The position numbers were made by a program, and so were the translations under genes. A stretch of 64,000 bases of DNA, from NCBI GenBank assembly GCA_040880585.1, contig JBBDID010000061.1:1-64000 (forward strand), read 5' to 3'. Below, piece after piece: positions 1-9,286 of this stretch (position 1 is its first letter; each line of letters starts with the position of its first letter). The notes below the pieces were generated by a model. The model was not told the origin of the DNA. It worked only from the letters and a program-made list of their open reading frames with translations, and searched no databases. The DNA comes from Paracrocinitomix sp040880585. GTDB taxonomy: Bacteria > Bacteroidota > Bacteroidia > Flavobacteriales_D > Crocinitomicaceae.

Positions 1-138
1 TAATATCTTTAATCTTGGAGAGAAATAAAAAACTTGTTTTTTAAGGAACGACTAATTAAGTCGTGGTATAAATCTTGTAACTCATCTTTGAATAAAGTGT
101 AATTTGGGGCAGATAAAAAATGTAATCTTTTCAATTCA

Positions 139-3100
139 ATGAAATTCAAATTCCTTAAACGCCGAAAATTTTGGAGAAGGCTTTTTGTTTGGACAATTGC
201 ACTGCCCATAGTGCTTTTTTTCTTACTCGTGGGTATCGTTTACTGGAAGCAAGATGCGATTGTTCAGGAATTGATCACCACTTTAAATGAAGATTTCGTA
301 GGGCAAATAGAGATTAAAGATAGCCATGTTTCACCTTTTGAAAACTTTCCTTATATCTCAATAGACCTGGATCATGTGAAGATCTATGAGGATAAACAAA
401 ACCATAAAGATCCCATTCTTGATATTCAGGATGTCTATCTGGGATTTGATATTTGGACCCTTATTTCAGGGGATTATGCGATTAAATTGATCGAACTGAA
501 GAATGGCTACATCCATGCTGTTCAACATGAAGATGGAGAACTGAATATTGCAAAAGCCTTATCCCCCAAAAAAGAAATTGAAGATCCCGAAGAAGAATTT
601 CACATTGATCTGAAAGAGATTGACTTAATTAATGTGGACATTTATAAGTTAAATGAGGCGACGGGTTTGATGGTAGAAACCTTTGTTGATGAAGCCACAC
701 TGAAGTTTAAAACCAGTGATGAGCATGTATATGCTTTTGTCGATTCAGAAATGGAAATGAATATCATTCAGAGTGGAGACACCTCTTTTTTTAAGCACAA
801 ACACCTCAAAACTCATCTGGAAATTGATTATTTAAAAGCAGATGAGATATTGTTGATCAATCCTTCTGAAATTGAATTGGAGAATGCCAGTTTTAATGGA
901 GAAGGCAGCATAGACATCAGTGATGATTTTAACCTGGATATTTCTATATATGGTGAAAAATCAAATTTTGATTTGTTTCTTGCTTTTGCACCGGAAGAAC
1001 TGGGGCCGGTTTTGAATCGTTATGAAAATGCCGGAAAAATCTATTTTGATGCAAAGATCAAGGGAAAAACAGCGAATGGTGAATTCCCCTATATATCTGC
1101 TACTTTCGGTTGTGAAGATGCGTACTTCAATAACAAGATCAATCACAAGAAAATTGACGAACTCAATTTTAAAGGCTATTTCAACAATAGTGGAGGGAAA
1201 GACTTGTCAAATATGGAGTTTGCAGTAGAGGATTTTAGTGCACGACCTGAAGCGGGAACCTTTGTGGCCAATATTCATGTGAAAAATTTTGAGTCACCGG
1301 AAATTGAAATGAGTCTGGATTCTGATTTTGACCTGGAGTTTTTGGCCAAATTCATCAATCAAACCAGTTTTCAAAACCTGGAAGGGAAAGTACAAATGCA
1401 CATGAAATTTCACGACATTGTTGATCTTTCTCATCCCGAAAGGAGCATTGAAAAACTCAATGAAGCTTATTACAGTGAAATAAACATCTCACAACTTTCT
1501 TTTAAAACCCCGGCTTATCATTTACCCCTTAAAAATTTGGATATGAAGGTTACGGTAGACGGACATGAGGCAAAAATTGACTACTTCAGAGCAGTTATCG
1601 GTAAATCAGACATTGATATTTCAGGACACATCAATGATTTACCCGCCATTCTTCACCACACCCAGGATGAAATTATTGCTGATCTAATCATCCAATCAAA
1701 GCTACTGGATATAGAAGAATTGACGAATACGGGAGAAGAAGAAAATAAACCCGTAGAGGAAAAGATTGATAATTTGAGTTTGAAACTCAAATTTGTAAGT
1801 TCTGCCCGTGCCTTTACTGAATCACCCAATTTACCGGTGGGAGAATTCTTTATTGAAGACCTCTACGCCAAACTGGAGCATTATCCGCATACGTTTCATG
1901 ATTTTCATGCTGATTTATTTGTAGAGGACAGCAATTTTCGTGTGATTGATTTTTCAGGAATGATCGACAATAGTGATTTTCATTTTAATGGACGCCTGTT
2001 AGATTATGAAAGATGGTTGCAGCCACATCCGTATGGAGACACAAAAATAGATTTTGATCTGACGTCAAACGCTTTACATTTGGAGGATTTATTCTCATAC
2101 AAAGGAGAAAACTTTGTGCCTGAAGATTATCGCCACGAAGAATTAAGTGGGTTAAAATTACATGGAGATGTAGCGATTCATTTTAATGATGGCATGCAAT
2201 CGGTTGATTTTGATCTGATAGATGTGGATGCAAAAATGAAAATTCACCCCTTAAAATTTGAAAATTTTAGCGGGCGTGTGCATTATGAAGATGAACATTT
2301 GATGCTTCAAAAATTTGGGGGGAGAATAGGGAAAAGTAATTTTATAGTGGATTTGAATTATTATTTAGGAGAAGATGAGGCCATCAAAAAAAGAGATAAT
2401 CATTTTGGGATAGTTGCCCGCAGATTAGATTTTGATGAGTTGTTCAATTATAATGCATCCCCAACTGATTTAGCTGAAAATCCTGAAGAACATGAAGACG
2501 TCTTTAATATTTATGAGCTCCCATTTACAGACATGACTTTTGATCTGGATATTGACCATTTGAATTACCACCGTTACCTCTTTCATGATTTTCACGGACG
2601 CCTGAGAACAACCCCTGATCACTATATCTACGTAGACACACTCAGAATGAAGGCCGCCGGAGGAAAAATGATGATTTCCGGTTATTTTAACGGTTCTAAT
2701 AAAGATAAGATTTACTTCAGTCCTAAGATGCGATTGGAAGGGGTAGACCTGGATAAACTCTTATTCAAATTTGAAAATTTTGGACAGGATCACCTGGTTT
2801 CAGAAAATTTGCACGGAAAAATCACAACCTCTATTTGGGGAAAAGTACACATGCATGCTGATTTGGTACCAATTTTGGACGATTCGGAAATACACATGAA
2901 TGTATCGGTGCTTAACGGAACCTTAGTGGATTACAAAACCTTACTGGCGTTAGAACCCTATTTTGGCGATAAAAACCTCCATATTGTGCGTTTTGACACC
3001 TTGCAAAATCACATAGACTTCAAAAATGGGGTGATCAACATTCCAAACATGACCATTAACTCAAGCCTGGGGTACATGCAAATATCCGGAACACAAACTA

Positions 3101-3336
3101 TGAATGATGCAATGGATATGGAATATTATATAAAGGTTCCCTTAAAATTGGTGGCAAAAACAGGCTGGAAAACCTTATTTGGAAAAGAGCAGGAAGAAAC
3201 CGATCCTGAGCAGGTTGACGAAATAGAGTACATGGATCCGACCAAAAAAATAGCTTTTGTCAATGTGAAAGTTGTTGGAAATGCAGAGAACTATGTAGTG
3301 ACATTGGGGAAAGACAAGAGAGGAGGGAAAGATTAA
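139..3336 (+). CDS. AsmA-like envelope protein, 1065 aa
   Basis: Large AsmA-superfamily protein. It has a short basic N-terminus, one membrane segment (about residues 13-36, then YWKQDAIVQ), and a very long beta-rich periplasmic part with the repeated pattern of AsmA/TamB-like proteins (for example DSHVSPFENFPYISIDLDHV near residue 60). The C-terminus carries the usual late AsmA block, in which a conserved low-complexity stretch is followed by a final YIKVPLKL strand. Family members are thought to form hydrophobic grooves that help lipid move between the membranes; the exact substrate here is unknown. The length is normal for Bacteroidota AsmA proteins. Its stop codon shares a TTAA with the stop of the convergent downstream gene, so the two overlap by 4 bp. 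No clear promoter was found in the 138 bp upstream. Confidence 0.8.
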   Translation: MKFKFLKRRKFWRRLFVWTIALPIVLFFLLVGIVYWKQDAIVQELITTLNEDFVGQIEIKDSHVSPFENFPYISIDLDHVKIYEDKQNHKDPILDIQDVYLGFDIWTLISGDYAIKLIELKNGYIHAVQHEDGELNIAKALSPKKEIEDPEEEFHIDLKEIDLINVDIYKLNEATGLMVETFVDEATLKFKTSDEHVYAFVDSEMEMNIIQSGDTSFFKHKHLKTHLEIDYLKADEILLINPSEIELENASFNGEGSIDISDDFNLDISIYGEKSNFDLFLAFAPEELGPVLNRYENAGKIYFDAKIKGKTANGEFPYISATFGCEDAYFNNKINHKKIDELNFKGYFNNSGGKDLSNMEFAVEDFSARPEAGTFVANIHVKNFESPEIEMSLDSDFDLEFLAKFINQTSFQNLEGKVQMHMKFHDIVDLSHPERSIEKLNEAYYSEINISQLSFKTPAYHLPLKNLDMKVTVDGHEAKIDYFRAVIGKSDIDISGHINDLPAILHHTQDEIIADLIIQSKLLDIEELTNTGEEENKPVEEKIDNLSLKLKFVSSARAFTESPNLPVGEFFIEDLYAKLEHYPHTFHDFHADLFVEDSNFRVIDFSGMIDNSDFHFNGRLLDYERWLQPHPYGDTKIDFDLTSNALHLEDLFSYKGENFVPEDYRHEELSGLKLHGDVAIHFNDGMQSVDFDLIDVDAKMKIHPLKFENFSGRVHYEDEHLMLQKFGGRIGKSNFIVDLNYYLGEDEAIKKRDNHFGIVARRLDFDELFNYNASPTDLAENPEEHEDVFNIYELPFTDMTFDLDIDHLNYHRYLFHDFHGRLRTTPDHYIYVDTLRMKAAGGKMMISGYFNGSNKDKIYFSPKMRLEGVDLDKLLFKFENFGQDHLVSENLHGKITTSIWGKVHMHADLVPILDDSEIHMNVSVLNGTLVDYKTLLALEPYFGDKNLHIVRFDTLQNHIDFKNGVINIPNMTINSSLGYMQISGTQTMNDAMDMEYYIKVPLKLVAKTGWKTLFGKEQEETDPEQVDEIEYMDPTKKIAFVNVKVVGNAENYVVTLGKDKRGGKD

Positions 3337-4712
3337 TCTTTAATCAATTTTTCAATCCGTTCAATTTGACTTTGTTTATTCACCTCTCTTAAACGGCGAG
3401 ATGTTGCCGTATAGAATTGATGGGCAGTCAAAAATTTGATCTGCAATTTATTCCATTCATTGATATCGTTCATTACGCCTATCGCTTCTAATTCTCTATA
3501 CAGTGCATTAGAGGTAGGAATAAAGTCAGATCGTCCCAAATAATCCAAATCTGAATCACACATGATACGCTGAAGCAATGTTTTGGGATTCGGTGGCATT
3601 TCTGTCGCCATAATGATATGACAGATCTCGTTGATTTGCTTTTCATTGTAGTTGTATTCTTGTAACCATTCTCGTGCAATAGCACAAGAATGATGCTCGT
3701 GACCCTTTGATTCAATGGTGTGGCCTGAATCGTGAAAAAGGGCGGCAGTTTTTAAGAGTAAAATTTGCTCGTCTGAGACTCCTTCTCCATAACCGATCAA
3801 CTCAGCCTGATTCACCACATCAATGGTATGCGTATAATCGTGGTAATGCAAATGATCCGGCAAATTGTTGATTAAAAAATCGATCATCCGCTCTTCTAAG
3901 TCATTAAACTCTTTATGGTGGTATTTTAAAATAAAATCATCATTAGGTTTAATTCCTTTTCTACGATCATCTGAATACATGTGCTTGATGCGTTTCAGGC
4001 GATATAAATCAAGATTTCCACGGTATTTTACCGGTAAGCAGCCGGAATATTCACAATTGAAATAACTCTTTACAACCTCATAGGTGTAATCCGAAATAAA
4101 AACCTGACCCTCTTGAGCCATAGCGGCTATTCGAGGAGCTGTATTAATCACCTCACCACTTAAATTATAGGTAGATTTACGCTTACGGCTGCGCTGGGTT
4201 TCTACCATCCCATTTCCTGAATGAATACCAATTCTCAGGGTCCAAAAGTGCTTGCTTTCGTGTTCATAATCGGCACGTAGTTCTTTTAAATAAGTTTTAA
4301 TTTCAAGCGCCGCCAAACAAACGTCTATGGGATTGGTACTTCTTTTTTCAGCAATTCCGCCGGCACAGACATAATCGTCTCCAATGGACTTTACCCGTTC
4401 TAACTTATGGCGGAGGATAATATCATCCAGATGCATATAAATCTCGTCCAGCAGATCATATAGATTATCCGCTGCATCCTCTTTTCGGATATGGTTGAAG
4501 CCCGAAAAAGAAATATACATGACGGTAATCCCTTTCTTTTTAATCGACTTTCCTCCTCCTTTTACTTTTTTATGAAGATCCGCAATCTCTTTTTCCAATT
4601 CACGAATGGTGGATATTAGTTCTTCATTGCGCTGCGTCACCTCTTTGACCTGCTCGTTTAAGCGTTGATTGGTCTTTAAAAGCTCTTCTGTACTAACTTC
4701 TTCTTCTGTCAT
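3333..4712 (-). CDS. Class III nucleotide cyclase-like / HD phosphohydrolase fusion, 459 aa
   Basis: Predicted soluble signalling protein with three parts. Residues 1-50 are a Glu/Lys-rich coiled coil. Residues about 62-240 match the class III adenylate/guanylate cyclase fold (ISFSGFN, KSIGDDYV, INTAPRI). Residues about 285-440 are an HD domain (YHDYTH, FHDSGH, CDSDLDYLG) with all metal ligands apparently present. In the cyclase part the second metal Asp (D112), K108, N190 and R194 are kept. The first metal Asp of the usual F-x-D-x-x-GFT motif is Ser68, and the Asp of the adenine-selecting segment is Asn183. The cyclase may therefore be atypical or serve only as a nucleotide sensor, with the HD domain as the catalytic unit; that is inference. 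The gene stands alone, convergent with the AsmA gene. Confidence 0.78.
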   Translation of the reverse strand: MTEEEVSTEELLKTNQRLNEQVKEVTQRNEELISTIRELEKEIADLHKKVKGGGKSIKKKGITVMYISFSGFNHIRKEDAADNLYDLLDEIYMHLDDIILRHKLERVKSIGDDYVCAGGIAEKRSTNPIDVCLAALEIKTYLKELRADYEHESKHFWTLRIGIHSGNGMVETQRSRKRKSTYNLSGEVINTAPRIAAMAQEGQVFISDYTYEVVKSYFNCEYSGCLPVKYRGNLDLYRLKRIKHMYSDDRRKGIKPNDDFILKYHHKEFNDLEERMIDFLINNLPDHLHYHDYTHTIDVVNQAELIGYGEGVSDEQILLLKTAALFHDSGHTIESKGHEHHSCAIAREWLQEYNYNEKQINEICHIIMATEMPPNPKTLLQRIMCDSDLDYLGRSDFIPTSNALYRELEAIGVMNDINEWNKLQIKFLTAHQFYTATSRRLREVNKQSQIERIEKLIKD

Positions 4713-4862
4713 GAACTATACTTACCTCATTATATATCACTACTAAGGTATGAAATTTAAAGAAACCGCAAATTACAAATGCTTTAGTGAGAAGGTAATC
4801 TATAAGATTCAATTATAAAATTTACTATTTTAGCCGACTAATTAATTTATAACTAAAAAAAA

Positions 4863-5462
4863 ATGAAGAAAAAATTGAATTACTTTATGAGTGCGGCAGT
4901 TGTTGTGCTTTTAACAAGCTGCGGAGGCGCAGAAGAATCAAATGAGAATCAGGAAAATGATGTTGCAGAAGAAACCGGACCTACTTTTGAAGAGAGCTGC
5001 GCAACTGACAATGATGTTTTTGTTCAGATTGAAAAGTATGGACACAATTTTGACTCTACTTTTACTTATAAAGATAAAATTGAGATTGTAAGAAGTGAAT
5101 GGAGCCAAAAAGATGATTCCACAGCAACATTGAGTCTATACAATTATGATTTGGGCGCAGCAGATACAGCAACCAATTTTAAAATATTGGTAGAATTCCA
5201 TTCTAAAAACGGGCAAGTGCTTCAGGCTGCAGATTACGGTTATAATGATTACGATTCAGATTTCTGGGCAAGAGTGAACATTATATCACCGCTAGGTACT
5301 GTTTGGTTCAATTGGTCAATGGGAATGCCAAAACAAGGATATGTAAAGTTGAATTATTTGGACAAAGAAAATGCCTGTGGTGAATTTACTTTAGAAGTAG
5401 ATAAACCAACCAGCAACACAATCGGACACGTTGTATTAAAAGGGCCGTTTAAAACCTTATAA
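4863..5462 (+). CDS. Lipoprotein of unknown function, 199 aa
   Basis: Type II signal peptide with lipobox LTSC (Cys20), followed by a short acidic Glu/Asn-rich linker (about residues 24-40) and a soluble domain of about 155 residues with repeated beta-type segments (FKILVEFHSKNG, FWARVNIISPLGTVWFNW). Two further cysteines (C46 and the one in ENACGEF) could pair. I do not recognise the family. It should be anchored in the outer or inner membrane and face the periplasm or the surface. The start is an ATG at the head of a standard signal peptide. A strong hairpin terminator follows 20 bp after the stop, so the gene is probably transcribed alone. Confidence 0.7.
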   Translation: MKKKLNYFMSAAVVVLLTSCGGAEESNENQENDVAEETGPTFEESCATDNDVFVQIEKYGHNFDSTFTYKDKIEIVRSEWSQKDDSTATLSLYNYDLGAADTATNFKILVEFHSKNGQVLQAADYGYNDYDSDFWARVNIISPLGTVWFNWSMGMPKQGYVKLNYLDKENACGEFTLEVDKPTSNTIGHVVLKGPFKTL

Positions 5463-5480
5463 AAAAGAAAACTTTAAAAA

Positions 5481-5518
5481 GAAGGGCTGCTCTGTTTTCA
5501 GGGCAGCTCTTTTTGTTT
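5481..5518 (+). terminator. Rho-independent terminator after the 199-aa lipoprotein gene
   Basis: An 11-bp stem (5484-5494 with 5499-5509, two G-U pairs), extendable by two A-T pairs, closes a TTTT loop and is followed by a T-rich run. The T-run lies on the + strand side, but the AAAAA run on the left means it could also stop transcription from the convergent pseudouridine synthase gene. Confidence 0.85.
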
Positions 5519-5524
5519 TGAACC

Positions 5525-6220
5525 CTATACATTTCGTTGATGAAAATAATCCCAAACTGCGTCTTCCGGAGGTGGAGCTAAAACGGTGATGGATTTCTTT
5601 TTTACAGGATGAATAAATGAGATTTTTCGCGCATGCAAATGAATGGATCCATCTTTATTGGATCTTTTTGCCCCGTACTTTAAATCTCCTTTTATTATTG
5701 CCCCGGTAGTTGCCAACTGAACCCGTATTTGGTGGTGTCTTCCCGTGCGGGGAGAAACTTCAATCAAATGATAACGATCTGAGTGATCAATCAACTGGTA
5801 GTCCAGTTCTGCCTTTTTTCCACGCCCCTCTGAAACAGGAAAGCTTTTATTTTTTTCTTGATTTTTTTCTAAAAAGTGAATCAGCGTTCCGGATGGGGGA
5901 GTGGGGGCTTTTTCCGTTACCGCCCAATAGGTTTTCTGTACTTCTTTATCCTTGAACAGTTGGTTCATTCTACTCAATGCTTTTGAAGTTCTGGCATAGA
6001 CTACAATTCCGGAAGTAGGGCGGTCTAATCGGTGAACAGTACCTAAAAAAACGTCTCCCGGTTTGTTGTATTTTTCTTTAATATAGGCTTTGACATAATC
6101 ACTCAAAGGGGCATCACCGGTTTTATCACCCTGAACAATATCGCCAGAGCGTTTGTTGACAATGATCAGATGATTGTCTTCATAAAGCGGCTGAATGGAG
6201 TTAGTATTGTTCTTCGTCAT
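5525..6220 (-). CDS. RluA-family RNA pseudouridine synthase, 231 aa
   Basis: Isomerises a uridine to pseudouridine in rRNA or tRNA. The family's catalytic motif is clear (HRLDRPTSG, catalytic Asp66), as are the N-terminal YEDNHLIIVNKRSG strand and the later GRHHQIRVQL segment. There is no N-terminal S4 RNA-binding domain, so this is the short form and the target site cannot be assigned. It overlaps the end of panB by 20 bp, so the two genes are almost certainly translated from one mRNA. The same pairing is common in Bacteroidota although the two functions are unrelated. Confidence 0.9.
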   Translation of the reverse strand: MTKNNTNSIQPLYEDNHLIIVNKRSGDIVQGDKTGDAPLSDYVKAYIKEKYNKPGDVFLGTVHRLDRPTSGIVVYARTSKALSRMNQLFKDKEVQKTYWAVTEKAPTPPSGTLIHFLEKNQEKNKSFPVSEGRGKKAELDYQLIDHSDRYHLIEVSPRTGRHHQIRVQLATTGAIIKGDLKYGAKRSNKDGSIHLHARKISFIHPVKKKSITVLAPPPEDAVWDYFHQRNV

Positions 6221-7016
6221 TCGGGAAGTCTCCTGTTCTTACATCTTTGATATAACTGTGAAATGATTGGAGCATTTCCTGGTGTAAGTTGTGGTATTTA
6301 CGTAAAAACCGAGGATTAAATTCATTGTTAATCCCCAACATATCATGACTCACTAACACTTGCCCGTCAACGCCGTTTCCGGCACCAATTCCAATGACCG
6401 GAATTTCTAATTTTTTGGCTACTTTTTTGCCCAGATCAGCTGGTATCTTTTCCAAAATAATAGCAAAACAACCTGCTTCCTGAAGTAAGCGGGCATCCTC
6501 AAGTAAACGAATGGCTTCTTCTTCTTCTTTTGCTCTTACACTATACGTTCCAAATTTATAAATAGATTGAGGGGTCAGTCCCAAATGCCCCATTACCGGA
6601 ATTCCGGCCGATAAAATTCGGTCAATAGATTCAATAACTTCACTTCCACCTTCTAATTTCACAGCATGTCCGCCGGCCTCTTTCATAATTTGGATAGCAG
6701 AAGTAAGCGCCTCCAGTGAATTTCCCTGATAAGATCCAAAAGGCAGGTCTACCACAACCAACGCTCGTTTTACTGCACGAATAACAGATGCTGCGTGATA
6801 AATCATCTGATCGAGTGTGATGGGCAAGGTGGTTTCATGTCCGGCCATTACATTAGAAGCTGAATCGCCCACTAAAATGATATCAATCCCTGCTTCATCC
6901 AATATCCTGGCCATGGAGTAATCATAGCCCGTTAGCATAGCAATTTTTTCATTGTTCTGCTTCATCTCCAAAAGCACGTGGGTGGTAATCTTCTTAACTT
7001 CTTTATGAACAGACAT
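6201..7016 (-). CDS. panB: 3-methyl-2-oxobutanoate hydroxymethyltransferase, 271 aa
   Basis: First committed step of pantothenate (vitamin B5) synthesis: transfers a hydroxymethyl group from methylene-tetrahydrofolate to 2-oxoisovalerate to give ketopantoate. Family signatures are LTGYDYSMA (residue 28 on), the metal-binding LVGDSASNV with Asp51, VVVDLPFGSYQ with Asp90, KLEGG, GHLGLTPQS and IGIGAG. The length matches the family norm of about 265-275. It is the first gene of a two-gene reverse-strand unit with the RluA-type synthase. The region upstream (7017 on) contains a TAnnTTTG-type box on the minus strand at 7034-7041 but no convincing partner box. Confidence 0.96.
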   Translation of the reverse strand: MSVHKEVKKITTHVLLEMKQNNEKIAMLTGYDYSMARILDEAGIDIILVGDSASNVMAGHETTLPITLDQMIYHAASVIRAVKRALVVVDLPFGSYQGNSLEALTSAIQIMKEAGGHAVKLEGGSEVIESIDRILSAGIPVMGHLGLTPQSIYKFGTYSVRAKEEEEAIRLLEDARLLQEAGCFAIILEKIPADLGKKVAKKLEIPVIGIGAGNGVDGQVLVSHDMLGINNEFNPRFLRKYHNLHQEMLQSFHSYIKDVRTGDFPNDEEQY

Positions 7017-7105
7017 CTTTTGTTTCTTTTTTTCAAAAATAGGAATAATTTGAGCAGATAGCCTATGAAAGAGCTGCCGAAAATTGTATATTTAAGATTA
7101 TTATT

Positions 7106-7420
7106 GTCTGGTGAAAATTTAAAAAGCTAGAAATGATAACCATCTCTGGGGGTCCTTTTTTCCTCCTCTGAAGGATGGGGTCGCCTGACAATACTAATAC
7201 CAAGCCATTTCACTCCCTTTAGGGAGGGGGAAATGAAATGGCGGAAATAGGAGTCATTGTTTCCTGTCTGGTGAAAATTTAAAAAGCTAGAAATGACAAC
7301 CATCTCCGGCGATCCTTTTTCCCCATCCCTAAAGGGAGGGATCGCTTGACAATACTAAGATCAAGCCATTTCACTTGCGCCTGTGACGGAAGGGGAAATG
7401 AAATGGTGGAAATGGGAAGT
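7106..7420. repeat. Two direct copies of a ~150-bp hairpin-rich intergenic repeat (period 160 bp)
   Basis: Copy 1 runs from 7106 to about 7254 and copy 2 from 7266 to about 7420. Both open with the same 31-bp block (GTCTGGTGAAAATTTAAAAA then GCTAGAAATGA). Each later contains TGACAATACTAA and a hairpin closed by CCATTTCA and TGAAATGG (7205-7212 with 7234-7241; 7366-7373 with 7399-7406). The interiors contain further G/C-rich inverted segments (for example CTCCCTTTAGGGAG in copy 1) and differ more than the ends. There is no coding potential. This resembles the REP-like or MITE-like intergenic repeats of Bacteroidota. It fills most of the 442-bp gap between panB and the CoA-binding gene; I see nothing else in that gap. 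Confidence 0.8.
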
Positions 7421-7458
7421 CTAACTTTATTTCCCCGAATACCAGTTATTTAAAAGAT

Positions 7459-7830
7459 ATGAAGCAGAAAGTATTAGTTTTTGGAGCGAGTTTAAATCCG
7501 GCAAGGTATTCTCACATTGCCATTAACATGTTAAAGGATTATGAACATGAGGTGTATGGTTTTGGTTTACGTGAAGGAGAAGTTAGGGGAGTCAAAATTC
7601 AAAAAACCTTACCTGAAATGGAGAATTTAGACACCATCACATTATATATGGGTCCCCAAAACCAACAACCGTTTTATGATTACCTGATCAATAGCGGGGC
7701 AAAACGTGTGATTTTTAATCCCGGTACGGTTAATCCTGAATTGATGGAAAAATTAAAGGAGAAAGGAATTGAAACGGAAAATGCATGCACTTTAGTGATG
7801 CTTAGGTCTCAGCAATTTGACCTTCAATAA
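7459..7830 (+). CDS. CoA-binding domain protein (YccU-like), 123 aa
   Basis: Small single-domain Rossmann-fold protein. The N-terminus shows the nucleotide-binding strand-loop (VLVFGASLNPARYS), then a second strand with HEVYGFGLREG, ITLYMGP, and the late IFNPGTVNPEL and ACTLVMLR segments typical of CoA_binding proteins. Family members bind CoA; no enzymatic function is established. Its last 39 bp overlap the 3' end of the convergent decarboxylase gene, which is unusually deep for a convergent pair, but both reading frames are well supported. Confidence 0.85.
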   Translation: MKQKVLVFGASLNPARYSHIAINMLKDYEHEVYGFGLREGEVRGVKIQKTLPEMENLDTITLYMGPQNQQPFYDYLINSGAKRVIFNPGTVNPELMEKLKEKGIETENACTLVMLRSQQFDLQ

Positions 7831-9243
7831 ACAGCGGTCAATCATTTCCAAACAAGCATCAATGGTACTTTTTTTGGTCCGAAAAGATAGAATAGCCATA
7901 CGAATAACTTTTCTACCGTTGAGCTGTGTAGAGCTTAAGAAAATGCGGCCATCCCCTTGAATTTCTTCCATCAAAAGTTGATTGAACTCATTTTCATTTT
8001 CAGAAGAAGGATACCAAAAATAGCTTACGGATAGGTCAGGTTCAGGACCTATCTCAAATCCACGCTGAAGGAGTTCTTGCCGGAAATAATCCGTCAGATA
8101 CAGTTTTTCTTCCAGACAAGCTTTAAAAGGTTCAATTCCATGAACCTGAAGTGGTAACCACATGCGTAATCCTCTGAAATGTTTGGTCAGTTCCGGTGAA
8201 ACATCTGCCGGATTTAAAGGTAAATCACCTGAAATGGCATCCTGCATATAATTTGCGGTATAGTGATGCGAATGAAAAAGAGCTTCCTTGTCCTTGATCA
8301 AAACAGCCCCTAAACCATACGGAAGAAATAAGCCCTTGTGTGGGTCAATGACCAATGAATCCGCCATTTCAATCCCTTCAAATTTATCTTTTGCTCGATC
8401 TGTGAGGATAAAAAAACCGCCGTATGCCCCATCAATGTGATACCATAATTTTTTTTCTTTGGCGATTTCTCCTATCTTTTTTAAGGGGTCGATTGCTCCG
8501 GTATCCGTTGTTCCGGCTGAAGCGAGTACTAAAAAAGGGGTCAATCCATCTTGTTCATCCTTTTCTATCAATTCTCTTAACTTGTCTGCTTTGATACGCG
8601 AGTGAGCGTCTATGGGAATGTAACGGATGATGGCGTCTTCCAGCCCTATAATTCGTAAGGCTTTTTGCGTACAGTGATGCACTTGTTCGCTAAGGTAAAT
8701 CACCGACGAACTAATCTTTTCATTTTTGATCCCATATTTATCACGTGCTGCAGTCAATGCAATCAAATTGGCAATGGAACCACCAGAAGTGAGGTTACCC
8801 ACGGTGTGTTCCGGAAAACCAAAAAGATCCCTCAACCAGTTGATCAATTCATTCTCTATAGTTACCGCCCCGGGTCCGCCATAATACATCCCCGCATATT
8901 CATTAGACACTGCTGCTAAAAAATCACCTAAGGCAGCAAGGTAAATCCCACCACCGGGTATATATCCCAAATGACCTCCGGAAGATGGAACAATGCCCGT
9001 TTGCACAACTTCTCGCTCAAAATCATCCAGTAAATCATCCAGATTTTGCGGTTGTTTTTTGATACTGAGCTTTTCCGCATCAGCTTTTCGGTGATTGTAA
9101 GCATTTCGTTGTTGTAGGCTGTCAATGAAATGACGGGTGTATTGATCTATTTTTTGGAGGTAGTTAGCCCTTTCAGCAGAAGTAGGTTCAAGAGCAGCAG
9201 ATAATTCTTCTAATTGGGCTAATTTTTTCAACAATTCACTCAT
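7792..9243 (-). CDS. PLP-dependent decarboxylase, group II (aromatic-L-amino-acid decarboxylase family), 483 aa
   Basis: Fold-type I PLP enzyme. The PLP lysine is Lys303 in IDPHKGLFLPYG; the ring-stacking His190 (SEQVHHCTQKA), Asp271 in HIDGAYGG and the TSGGSIANL phosphate-binding loop are all present. It likely removes CO2 from an amino acid such as an aromatic amino acid, glutamate or diaminobutyrate; the motifs do not separate these. Length and domain order fit the family. No transporter or pathway partner is linked; the next gene is a divergently transcribed sodium symporter 43 bp away, which might share regulation. Confidence 0.9.
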   Translation of the reverse strand: MSELLKKLAQLEELSAALEPTSAERANYLQKIDQYTRHFIDSLQQRNAYNHRKADAEKLSIKKQPQNLDDLLDDFEREVVQTGIVPSSGGHLGYIPGGGIYLAALGDFLAAVSNEYAGMYYGGPGAVTIENELINWLRDLFGFPEHTVGNLTSGGSIANLIALTAARDKYGIKNEKISSSVIYLSEQVHHCTQKALRIIGLEDAIIRYIPIDAHSRIKADKLRELIEKDEQDGLTPFLVLASAGTTDTGAIDPLKKIGEIAKEKKLWYHIDGAYGGFFILTDRAKDKFEGIEMADSLVIDPHKGLFLPYGLGAVLIKDKEALFHSHHYTANYMQDAISGDLPLNPADVSPELTKHFRGLRMWLPLQVHGIEPFKACLEEKLYLTDYFRQELLQRGFEIGPEPDLSVSYFWYPSSENENEFNQLLMEEIQGDGRIFLSSTQLNGRKVIRMAILSFRTKKSTIDACLEMIDRCLLKVKLLRPKHH

Positions 9244-9286
9244 AGTTTATTTTGAATGCAGATATTTGAGCAAAAGATACTCATTT

